Shown here piece after piece: positions 1 through 8,351 of a DNA stretch of 43,141 bases; positions within the stretch are counted from its first letter, which is position 1; the number at the start of each line of letters is the position of its first letter. The translations under genes and the position numbers were made by a program. Source of the DNA: Lachnospiraceae bacterium. GTDB lineage: Bacteria > Bacillota > Clostridia > Lachnospirales > Lachnospiraceae. Location of the stretch: positions 1 through 43,141 of the forward strand of contig JAEEIN010000176.1 of NCBI GenBank assembly GCA_016281385.1, written 5' to 3'. The notes beneath the pieces are model-generated. The model was not told the DNA's origin and did not search any database. It saw only the letters and a program-made list of their open reading frames with translations.

Positions 1-523
1 CGCTCCATGCCTCGCATCTCTCTCCAACGAGTTTAAAGTTCCTGTAATCGAATTCCTGAATATAGATGGTGTTGTCACCAAAGAATCTGGGACCGTTTAC
101 ATTGTCGTGTGTTCCGCAATAATAACACTTCCCGTCATCATCAAAGAAAAGGCTGGGATCGATTCCATCAGCTCCCTCGATATAATGAGGCTCGCTCCAG
201 GGGCCTTCGGGATTCTCAGCCGTTATGACAAAGTTTCCGCCGTGGGAAACATTTGTACAGATTATATAGAATAAACCGTCGTAATATCTTATGGTGGGGG
301 CAAAGAGTCCCTGGGATACTCCCGCGTTATCCAGAACAAGCTGGGACGGTCTGTCCATTGCGTTTCCTATCTGCTCCCAATGAGCCAGATCCTTACTGTG
401 CATAATGGGAAGTCCCGGGAAATATGCAAAAGTGGAATTGACCAGATAAAAGTCGTCATTCACCGCACAGATGGACGGATCGGGATAAAAACCCGAAAGT
501 ATGGGATTCTTTGCTGTAACCAT
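1..523 (-). CDS. Glycoside hydrolase family 43 (beta-xylosidase/arabinofuranosidase-like), 3' end truncated by the window edge
   Basis: Reverse-strand translation from ATG at 523: MVTAKNPILSGFYPDPSICAVNDDFYLVNSTFAYFPGLPIMHSKDLAHWEQIGNAMDRPSQL..., with the GH43 N-terminal 'PDPSI' and 'HSKDLAHWEQIG' patterns; GGAGGAG Shine-Dalgarno upstream. Absent from the ORF track because it runs off the window. Confidence 0.88.
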   Translation of the reverse strand, partial: MVTAKNPILSGFYPDPSICAVNDDFYLVNSTFAYFPGLPIMHSKDLAHWEQIGNAMDRPSQLVLDNAGVSQGLFAPTIRYYDGLFYIICTNVSHGGNFVITAENPEGPWSEPHYIEGADGIDPSLFFDDDGKCYYCGTHDNVNGPRFFGDNTIYIQEFDYRNFKLVGERCEAWS

Positions 524-550
524 AAAAATTCTCCTCCTCAGATGTCATTA

Positions 551-1429
551 TCAGGGTTTTGTGATAATGATCTCATTGTCTTTCTTTGCAATCTTAACCT
601 TATTGTCGCTTAATTCAAGTCCCTCGATGAGTTCCGCAGGGATCTGGACACGTCCCGCCCTGTCAAGGACAGCGTATTCATCCTGAGTATCCTCTGCTCT
701 CCAGTCGATGTTCGTTTCCTTAAGTCTGTCTGCGTACTTCTCCTTAAGCACTCTCTCGGAACTGATCTTACCGTCGCGTATGGCTATAACACGGCGAACC
801 TTCTTTGAAAGGGTCATGTCGTGGGTAACGATAAGGATGGTCTGTCCGTTCCTGTTAAGTTCAGTGAACACATCAAAGATGAAGTCCGCTGTCTTAAAGT
901 CTACACTACCTGTGGGCTCGTCCGCAAGAAGAAGCTTCGGTGAATTTGCAAGAGCGATGGCAATTGCGATACGCTGCTGCTCACCACCGGATAACATGTT
1001 CATCCTGTTGTGCTTCTTGTGGCTCATTCCAACCATTTCAAGAAGTTCAAGAGCCTTGTCGTGCTTATGCTTCGTGTTTGATAAATTCATGGGAAGCATT
1101 ACGTTTTCAATGGCAGAAAGGAAAGGAAGCATGTTACGTCCGTTGTTCTGCCATACGAATCCTACAGTGTCGCGCTTATAAAGAACAAGCTCCTTCTCGC
1201 TCATTGTGAAAAGGTTCTGTCCCGCTACACGAAGTGAACCGGCACTGGGCTTGTCCAGTCCGCCTATCATGTTAAGGAAGGTGGATTTACCGGAACCTGA
1301 GTTACCGATTATTGCGGTGAGTTCTCCCGTTTCCACGGTAAGATCCAGTCCCTGAAGTGCCAGCACTTCCGTTTCTTTTGTCTTATAAATCTTTACGAGG
1401 CCGTCGGCCCTGATCATCTCTTCAGCCAT
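551..1429 (-). CDS. ABC transporter ATP-binding protein (MacB/LolD-like) with C-terminal AbrB/SpoVT-like domain
   Basis: Walker A GNSGSGKST, signature LSGGEQQR, Walker B LLLADEPTGSVD; C-terminus EYAVLDRAGRVQIPAELIEGLELSDNKVKIAKKDNEIIITKP resembles a swapped-hairpin AbrB domain. Confidence 0.92.
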   Translation of the reverse strand: MAEEMIRADGLVKIYKTKETEVLALQGLDLTVETGELTAIIGNSGSGKSTFLNMIGGLDKPSAGSLRVAGQNLFTMSEKELVLYKRDTVGFVWQNNGRNMLPFLSAIENVMLPMNLSNTKHKHDKALELLEMVGMSHKKHNRMNMLSGGEQQRIAIAIALANSPKLLLADEPTGSVDFKTADFIFDVFTELNRNGQTILIVTHDMTLSKKVRRVIAIRDGKISSERVLKEKYADRLKETNIDWRAEDTQDEYAVLDRAGRVQIPAELIEGLELSDNKVKIAKKDNEIIITKP

Positions 1430-2105
1430 TTATCCTCTCCCCGTTTTCAAGTTCTATTATCTCGTCGGCGGCACCCATCAGACCTACGTCATGTGTGGTC
1501 ATAAGAATGGTGATGCCCTCTCTTCTTGTCATTTCCTTAAATATCTCCGTAACCTTTGCAGCCATCTGGGAATCCAGCTCTGCCGTAGGCTCATCCGCAA
1601 GGATGAGCTTGGGGCCGTGGGCAATGGATCTGGCAATGGCAACTCTCTGCTGCTCACCACCGGACATCTCTGCGGGCATGTGGTTCATACGGTTTGCAAG
1701 TCCCACCATACGAAGACATTCCTCGACTCTCTTATCCCTTTCCTTCGAAGGCTTGATTCCTGCCATTCGCATGGAAAATTCCACGTTCTGGAATGCATTT
1801 AATGAAGGGATCAGTGAAACCGACTGGAAAACAAAGCCCAGTTCCTTTCTTCTTAACTCTTCCCTTTCATAAAGCGACATTCCCTTGATGGGGGTTCCGT
1901 TTAAGGAAACGCTGCCCGTGGTGGGATCGTCAAGGGTTCCTATAATGTTCATGAGTGTTGTTTTTCCTGAACCGGAACGTCCCTTAAGGATCGCAAAGGT
2001 TCCGGCTTCAACCTGGGCAGTAACACCCTTTAAAGCCGTAAACTCGCCTCCCGGAACAGGAAACACTCTCGTGATCTCTTTTGCGTCAATAACCAAATTA
2101 CTCAT
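1422..2105 (-). CDS. ABC transporter ATP-binding protein (MacB/LolD-like)
   Basis: Walker A GRSGSGKTT, signature MSGGEQQR, Walker B LILADEPTAELD; overlaps the next gene by 8 nt. Confidence 0.94.
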   Translation of the reverse strand: MSNLVIDAKEITRVFPVPGGEFTALKGVTAQVEAGTFAILKGRSGSGKTTLMNIIGTLDDPTTGSVSLNGTPIKGMSLYEREELRRKELGFVFQSVSLIPSLNAFQNVEFSMRMAGIKPSKERDKRVEECLRMVGLANRMNHMPAEMSGGEQQRVAIARSIAHGPKLILADEPTAELDSQMAAKVTEIFKEMTRREGITILMTTHDVGLMGAADEIIELENGERING

Positions 2106-4906
2106 TATTCTTCACCTAACTTCAGTGCCTTTGTAACATTCATCTTAAAGAGGATTCCCACAAGTACGCACATGGATATGATCATTACGGCGCAGATGAC
2201 ACCGTAGAGTCTGTACATATCCGATGCCACTGTGATCAGTCTCATGGGAAGAGCCTGGTCCTTGGAAGCGTATGCCTGCTGAAGGATGGGCACAAACATT
2301 TTTGATGTAAGCTTACCGATTCCGATACCCGCAAGTATGGAGAATACACCTGAGAAGATCTGCTCGTTTATAAGCATGTGGAAGATCTCTCCTTTGTGGA
2401 AACCGGTGGCACGAAGTACACCGAAGATAAGCTCTCTTTCACGTATGGACATTACCCAGTAGATCAGGTAACCCACCGCGCACAGTATGATCGTAACAAC
2501 AAAGCCCATGGTAAGGACACCGTTGGTACCCTGAAGAAGGGGATCTTCAAGTGTTGCGTTCATTCTGTCGCCTGCGTTTACATACTTCTTAAGGGATACG
2601 TTGTTGTCGTCGATCCATTTGATAAGCTCGTTTGCGGTAGCTTCGGGTTTAAGCTTTACCCATACCTCGTAAGGGAAGGTTCCGCAGCGCTTATTAAGAT
2701 AATCAAAATGCGCAACAACAAGGTAGTTGTCCCTTGTATAAGCGGTTCCGTCGGGGTTCAGTCCATTCTCCGTCTGCTGATAGCAGGGGAAGTAATCGAT
2801 GAAGCCCACGATCTTACCGGTCACGTTCTTGCCCTTTGAGTTGGTGACCGTAAGGATATCTCCCACGTTGTAACCTAACTTGGTGTTAAAGTTCGTGGAA
2901 AGAAGGTATCCGTCCTCTACCGCAGCAAGTTCGTTTAAGTACTCGTAGTAGGGTTTATCAAGGAAGGATCTGTCCACCATTGTGATGGAACCGAATTCCT
3001 TGGTGTGGATTCCCATAAGGTTTACGGTGAACTTCTCGTTTGAGCTTCCGCTCACCGTTGCATCGGTGTCGTTGATGACTCTGGTGAAGCTCTCCGCTAT
3101 GGAAAGGTTGTTGTATTTCATATAATCGGGAACGATGTATTCACCGGTATAGATACCGTTTCTGTCCTGGATCTCAACCCAGGATTCCTTTAAGATGACA
3201 TCACTTCCCGAAAGGTATTCGGTATTCTCAATGGCGTTGGCAAGTATTGTTCTTGCAACGGTTGCGTGGTACATACCAAGGGAAACCGTCATGATAAGGA
3301 ACAGCATGATAAGCTGCTGCTTACGTCCGTTCTTTATGTTCTCCATAAAGGATACGTGGCTTGCGGGACCCCATTTGTTCTTGCCGATGGTGTAAATGAG
3401 CTTAACGATATGGGGCTGCAGTCTTAAGAAGAACAAACCTGCACCAACTATGAACAGAGATGAGCTTAAGTAAAGAAGCGGATCCAGGCTCTCGCCTGCC
3501 ATAACGGCATTTGAAAGATCCTTCATGTTCTTGTTGAAGGAATAGTATCCGTAAAGGGATGCGCCCAGTAAGAGCACATCAACAAAAAGCTTCTCCCAAA
3601 GTGCCTTTCTCTTTAAAGCCTTTGACTGCTTTAAGTTAACTATGGTCACTCTGCTGTGCTTGATAGAAGGAATGGTGATGCTGAGTAAGCATACCAGGAT
3701 CGCACAGAGTGCATAGATAAATGTTTCTTTCGTATATGCAACTTCAAGAGCCGATGAAAAGTTAAACTCCAGGAAGTTTCTCGTTGATCCTAAGATCTTG
3801 GCAAACAATGCTCCCAAAGGAAGTCCCACGATGGCACCGGTCAAGGTGATCAAAAGTCCCTGATAAAAATACAGTCTGATGATCTGGAAGCTTGAGCTGC
3901 CTCGGCTCTTTATAACGGAGATCTCGTTCTTCTCCATTTCGTACATCTGCCCAGATATCATCAGAAGGAAGGCAGCAAGCATTGCAAGGACCGGAACCTG
4001 TAAGATGATCAGGGTTGCGGATATACGTGAAACCTTTACATTGTAGTCATCGATGACCTTCATGTATTTGGGCTCTGAAAGAACCTTCTTGTAAGGGCTG
4101 TCGTTTAAGTAATAATTCGTACGTTCAACCAGGCCCTTGATATCTCCCGCCTTAAGCTTTGAATAATCAAACAGGCAGTTGAAGGTGAGCTTGATATTAA
4201 ACTTGCCCGCATTGTCGCCTGTAAAATACTCTCTGAAAACATTCTGATCGCAGATAAGATAATCTTCCATCTTTTCAGGCTTTATCTGCCAGAAGTATCC
4301 CGAATCGTCACTTGCGTCAAAAACACCCACAACAACAACCTTCAAAGGCTGCTTGTCCGCCGTTTTAAGCTCGTCAAAGGTGAATTTTTCTCCCACCAGA
4401 ACTCCCTTGGATATAAGGGCCGACTGACTGACTATGACTTCGATATATCCGTCGTCGGTAACTCCCTTTTCCGAGAAAGGTTCACCGTAGATGATGTCAG
4501 CATGTTCAAGAACATCATCAATGGAAGTAAGCTTGACTCCCAAAGACTGAGCCTCTCCTCTCTTTGTGTCTGAGCTCATGGTTGCCGATGCAAGGTTCAT
4601 GATAAAGAATGTATCGGTCTTGTCGACCTTCATGTATTCATAAAAACTCTTGGGGAAATCCTCCATTTTCGCAAGAGTCTTTCCTCCCGCCTCCTTCATT
4701 GAAGAGGTGGTACCCGTAACGATTGCGGGCCATTTTCCTTCGGATACTATGTAGGATTCAAATTCATCCGTAAGCATCCTGTTATATGCGGCAGATCTGT
4801 AGATGGGGAAGCTGACAACGGTTGCCGTCAGTAATATACATCCCAGTAACAGACATACATTCATCCACTTTTTATGCCACAATTTTTCCAGCATTATTCC
4901 AAGCAT
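2105..4906 (-). CDS. FtsX-like ABC transporter permease with two FtsX-type membrane segments
   Basis: Long periplasmic loops flanked by FtsX-type helices (...EKNEISVIKSRGSSSFQIIRLYFYQGLLITLTGAIVGLPLGALFAKILG... and ...RERELIFGVLRATGFHKGEIFHMLINEQIFSGVFSILAGIGIG...). Start moved from the tracked 4942 to ATG 4906 (MLGIMLEKLW), which has an AGAAGG SD. Confidence 0.9.
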   Translation of the reverse strand: MLGIMLEKLWHKKWMNVCLLLGCILLTATVVSFPIYRSAAYNRMLTDEFESYIVSEGKWPAIVTGTTSSMKEAGGKTLAKMEDFPKSFYEYMKVDKTDTFFIMNLASATMSSDTKRGEAQSLGVKLTSIDDVLEHADIIYGEPFSEKGVTDDGYIEVIVSQSALISKGVLVGEKFTFDELKTADKQPLKVVVVGVFDASDDSGYFWQIKPEKMEDYLICDQNVFREYFTGDNAGKFNIKLTFNCLFDYSKLKAGDIKGLVERTNYYLNDSPYKKVLSEPKYMKVIDDYNVKVSRISATLIILQVPVLAMLAAFLLMISGQMYEMEKNEISVIKSRGSSSFQIIRLYFYQGLLITLTGAIVGLPLGALFAKILGSTRNFLEFNFSSALEVAYTKETFIYALCAILVCLLSITIPSIKHSRVTIVNLKQSKALKRKALWEKLFVDVLLLGASLYGYYSFNKNMKDLSNAVMAGESLDPLLYLSSSLFIVGAGLFFLRLQPHIVKLIYTIGKNKWGPASHVSFMENIKNGRKQQLIMLFLIMTVSLGMYHATVARTILANAIENTEYLSGSDVILKESWVEIQDRNGIYTGEYIVPDYMKYNNLSIAESFTRVINDTDATVSGSSNEKFTVNLMGIHTKEFGSITMVDRSFLDKPYYEYLNELAAVEDGYLLSTNFNTKLGYNVGDILTVTNSKGKNVTGKIVGFIDYFPCYQQTENGLNPDGTAYTRDNYLVVAHFDYLNKRCGTFPYEVWVKLKPEATANELIKWIDDNNVSLKKYVNAGDRMNATLEDPLLQGTNGVLTMGFVVTIILCAVGYLIYWVMSIRERELIFGVLRATGFHKGEIFHMLINEQIFSGVFSILAGIGIGKLTSKMFVPILQQAYASKDQALPMRLITVASDMYRLYGVICAVMIISMCVLVGILFKMNVTKALKLGEE

Positions 4907-7017
4907 ATCTTTGTTCCTTCTGAAAGCCCTTCTATAACCCAATAATTTGTGGAGTCGGAGCCGCCGGCTATAAAGCTCTTTACGGTCTTAACTCCGTTTT
5001 CCTCAACGGTAACATAGGTGATACCGTCAACTACCGTTACCGCACTCTTCGGTACCAGCACAACGTCATTGACTTCTCTCACGGAAGCCTTCACCGAGAA
5101 TGAGGTTCTTGTCCACCATCCGTCGGCGCCTATATTTGATTCAGCCATTCTCTTAAGATCTTCGGATGAAACCTGGATCAGCGTATAGTCATTCTTCAGT
5201 TCGTCGCTGAGAGCCCAGGAAGAAACCGTTACAACCGATCCCTTCGATACAACACTCTGTCCCGAGCCGTCCTTGTAGCTTATGTCCGCTTCATTTCCGC
5301 AGGTAAGCTGTCCTGATTTATCCTCGACAACAACATAGCAGTTATCTTCCTTGGAAATAATTGCAACCCATGCATTCTTAAGAAGGATATCTCCCTCTTC
5401 GAAGTTGCGAACATCGGTTATGATGCCGTCATAGGGAGCAACTATTTCTGTCTTTGCTGCGTCGCTCTTCATTTCGGAAACCTGTTTATTAAGTTCCGCT
5501 ATGTATTCGCGCTTTGCCTTGATCTGACGCTTGTTCTTCTCCTCACCGCCTTTGATGAGTTCCTGAAGATCTTCATTTGCTCTTAAGATCGTGCGTTCTT
5601 TACGCCTTATGGAGAGGTCGTCCGCCGTAACCCAGATGGTGGCAATGACCTGTCCCTTTTCAACACGCTGGTTGCGCTTTACATTTACTTCTTTAACATA
5701 AGCAGTACCCCACTCGATGGGATTTCTTACATACTGCTGATTTGAGTAGAACAGATAACCCGTTGCGGAGAAATCCGTTGAAACGCTTCCCTTTGTAAGG
5801 GTTGCGGTCTTTGTTTGGTCAGTGCTCTTTATATCCGCAAGGACCTGCTCGCCTTCGGAAAGTCCCGTAAGGATCTCGGTATACATTCCGGCTTTGATAC
5901 CGGTCTTAACCTGTCTCTTAACGTTTCCTTCACCGCTCTTTACATAAACAAATGGACCTTCGTCATCCTTGTTGAGTGCTTCGTTGGGAACCGTTAATGT
6001 ATCAAGGCTCTGCCTGTTCACAATGAGAATGAGCACATAATCACCGGCCTTCAGTTCTCCCGCAGGATCACTTATGCGGAATGTTGACTTTGCATCGGCA
6101 ACGGAGGTTATTGTCGCATTTGCCTCAGGCTCAACAAATTCGACCTCATAGCGCTTTCCGTTTGAGAAACCGAAAACTTCGATGGCCCTCTTTACATCAC
6201 TTGTGATGATGTAATCGGTCTTTACCACCATATCGGTAAAATCTCCCACTGCCGCTACGGGAACATCCCTTGAAACCCACTCGTTCATGTCAAAGAATCT
6301 GATTCCAACAACTTTTCCGTCGATCTTTGAAGAAACAACAACGTCCTCACGATTGATGGCAAGTCTGTTAAGCCTTGTGTTGTAATGAGCAAGATCCAGT
6401 TCGTAGTTATCCGTACGTTCCTTAATGTCCTGCTCCAGATTCTCTCTTTCTGCTACAGCCTTTACGTAATTATAGATACAGCTGCCGGTATCGTATTCTC
6501 CGGCTGTTTTGTTGTAAGCAGCAATTTCTTCTTCGGTCCAGCCTTCGATATTCTTTGCGATATCGCCCCAGTACTTTTCGGCAGCCTTTGCAACCGCAAG
6601 CCTTTCGTTGTACTCTTCCATATCCTCATTGTAGGATTCCTTGAGTGCGGAAATGGATTCTTTTACACTCTTGACCTCTTCGTCAAGTTTTTCCGTAGAG
6701 GCGTTTACAAGAGCATCACCCTTGCTGACCGTATTTCCGGGAAGGTTCGCATAAGTTGAAAAGTTCTGATCCGTGGGGAAGGAGTATTCATAAACCGTGG
6801 GAACGACCTTACCGTTTAACTGTGTATAGGTCTTCATGTCCCTTCTCTCAACCGTTGCATAGGTTTCGGTACTTCCAACAGGATCGATAAGTTCAACCGA
6901 ACTTTCCTCTGTTTCGCTTTGTTTCTGTCCGCACCCGGCCAATGCCGTTCCCGATACTGCCATAGAAAGAACCAGCATATACACCGATGCGTTACGTATG
7001 AATTTTTTTAACATCAT
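4894..7017 (-). CDS. HlyD/MFP-type periplasmic adaptor lipoprotein, apparently two adaptor units in tandem
   Basis: Lipobox-like 'SGTALAGCGQ'; coiled-coil hairpin segments and biotinyl-lipoyl-like segments occur twice (aa ~50-390 and ~395-707); ATGA overlap with the upstream gene. Confidence 0.83.
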   Translation of the reverse strand: MMLKKFIRNASVYMLVLSMAVSGTALAGCGQKQSETEESSVELIDPVGSTETYATVERRDMKTYTQLNGKVVPTVYEYSFPTDQNFSTYANLPGNTVSKGDALVNASTEKLDEEVKSVKESISALKESYNEDMEEYNERLAVAKAAEKYWGDIAKNIEGWTEEEIAAYNKTAGEYDTGSCIYNYVKAVAERENLEQDIKERTDNYELDLAHYNTRLNRLAINREDVVVSSKIDGKVVGIRFFDMNEWVSRDVPVAAVGDFTDMVVKTDYIITSDVKRAIEVFGFSNGKRYEVEFVEPEANATITSVADAKSTFRISDPAGELKAGDYVLILIVNRQSLDTLTVPNEALNKDDEGPFVYVKSGEGNVKRQVKTGIKAGMYTEILTGLSEGEQVLADIKSTDQTKTATLTKGSVSTDFSATGYLFYSNQQYVRNPIEWGTAYVKEVNVKRNQRVEKGQVIATIWVTADDLSIRRKERTILRANEDLQELIKGGEEKNKRQIKAKREYIAELNKQVSEMKSDAAKTEIVAPYDGIITDVRNFEEGDILLKNAWVAIISKEDNCYVVVEDKSGQLTCGNEADISYKDGSGQSVVSKGSVVTVSSWALSDELKNDYTLIQVSSEDLKRMAESNIGADGWWTRTSFSVKASVREVNDVVLVPKSAVTVVDGITYVTVEENGVKTVKSFIAGGSDSTNYWVIEGLSEGTKICLE

Positions 7018-8084
7018 TTTTTCACTACCTTTTCGCCCTCGGCAAGGCCATCTATGATTTCTACCCTTTCGTCACCGAAAAGACCGATCGTAATATATTT
7101 AATGGTCCTGATATTGTCTTCGTTAAGCATGTAAACAAATGCTTCATCTCCTGCAATATGTACCACATCCTTGGGAAGAGAAAGTACATGTGACTTCTGA
7201 TCTTCAATTATGGAAATGGTTCCGCGGGTTCCTACATCGATCACCGCATTGTCAGGGCCTGTATAAACCACAAACTTCATTGAGTCTGTCCAGTTTTCCA
7301 TTTCATAAGGAAGAAGAACATAATCTCCCGCAGCCGATGAGAAAGGAATATTCATATCCACCATCTGACCTTCTTTGAAAAGATGCTTGAACTCCGTTCC
7401 TTCAACCTCGAACTTACAGTCCGTGCTGTCAACGATGTTCATGATAACCGCATCAGCCTTTGAGGTAGAACCTTCAAGGTTCTTCTTAAGCTTGTAAACA
7501 ACCCCATCGAATTCTGCGTAAAGACGGCTTTCTTTAAGTTCCTTGCGTTTTCTTGAAAGTTCCTCACGGTCAAATTCCAGTTCGTCGTTTGTAAGTACCT
7601 TCAAACGCTCATAGCTGTCCTTTGTTGCCTGAACTCTGTCTGCATATGACTGACTTGCATAATCATAATGCTGATAAAGGAAAACATCCTGAACCGCAAG
7701 ACCTGCTTCTACATCATAATTGGCAAGCTTTAATTCGTTTTTCTTTACCTTGTATTCAAGTTCTTCTATCTGCGCCTCCAGCTCGGAAGAAGAAAGCTCG
7801 CATAAAAGATCTCCCTTTTTGACTACATCGCCCTCTTCAACATAAACCTTGTCCACATATCTTCCCGTTACGTTAAAGGAAACTTCCTGTGCATTTGACT
7901 GGGAATATGTGCAATCGATCTTTCTGGTAAGAATGACATCGTCATAGGTTACCTGAACGAGGCTGTAGGATACAACCTCTTCTTCTGAATCAACCATGAC
8001 AAGAGGAGCTTCTTCCGTTTTACCGCAGCCGCAAAGAAGAAACGCGGCCAAAGTGATTGGTAATAATTTCTTTTTGAATCTCAT
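7014..8084 (-). CDS. Efflux periplasmic adaptor subunit (HlyD/RND-like MFP), lipoprotein
   Basis: N-terminal lipobox LLCGCGK; 'GRYVDKVYVEEGDVVKKGDLLCELSSSELEAQIEELEYKVKKNE' lipoyl/hairpin pattern; C-terminal 'IIDGLAEGEKVVKK'. Confidence 0.88.
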   Translation of the reverse strand: MRFKKKLLPITLAAFLLCGCGKTEEAPLVMVDSEEEVVSYSLVQVTYDDVILTRKIDCTYSQSNAQEVSFNVTGRYVDKVYVEEGDVVKKGDLLCELSSSELEAQIEELEYKVKKNELKLANYDVEAGLAVQDVFLYQHYDYASQSYADRVQATKDSYERLKVLTNDELEFDREELSRKRKELKESRLYAEFDGVVYKLKKNLEGSTSKADAVIMNIVDSTDCKFEVEGTEFKHLFKEGQMVDMNIPFSSAAGDYVLLPYEMENWTDSMKFVVYTGPDNAVIDVGTRGTISIIEDQKSHVLSLPKDVVHIAGDEAFVYMLNEDNIRTIKYITIGLFGDERVEIIDGLAEGEKVVKK

Positions 8085-8134
8085 TTCTGTTTACTCCGTT
8101 TTTTTGCCTGTGTAAGGCCTTTCATTTCTTTATG

Positions 8135-8167
8135 ACCTTACTTATAATACATTCTTATGTCAATCAA
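8135..8167 (-). promoter_or_regulatory. Candidate promoter of the export operon
   Basis: Minus strand reads TTGATTGACATAAGAATGTATTATAAGTAAGGT: TTGACA (8158-8163) and TATAAG (8141-8146) are both present but their mutual spacing (11 nt) is wrong; alternative pairings are possible. Located in the only long gap upstream of the operon. Confidence 0.3.
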
Positions 8168-8274
8168 TTCCTATTAATTCTTGCTATTTTCATGACCCTT
8201 TTTGCGAAGAACTGTGAACATTTTGTGAAAATTATTAACGGATTATTAGCAGAATGGATATTTATTAAAGCAGA

Positions 8275-8314
8275 AATTAAAAAGAAGACAGCGCCCGGAA
8301 AACACTGTCTTCTT
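8275..8314 (-). terminator. Intrinsic terminator after the solute-binding protein gene
   Basis: Minus strand AAGAAGACAG-TGTTTTCCGGGCG-CTGTCTTCTT followed by TTTAATTT; perfect 10-bp stem 38 nt after the 8352 stop. Confidence 0.85.
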
Positions 8315-8351
8315 ATTAATTATGTTATTTGTTGATAGTTACAAAGCTAAA

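Noticed and set aside
380-1872. Several plus-strand ORFs opposite the ABC ATPase and GH43 genes (380..613, 708..1181, 940..1209, 1495..1872)
   Set aside because: They lie antisense to strongly supported coding regions, have no recognisable motifs and no convincing ribosome sites; they are shadow ORFs of the minus-strand codon pattern.
4894-4942. Apparent 49-nt overlap between FtsX permease and adaptor genes
   Set aside because: An internal ATG at 4906 with AGAAGG SD is a better start; the real overlap is 13 nt.
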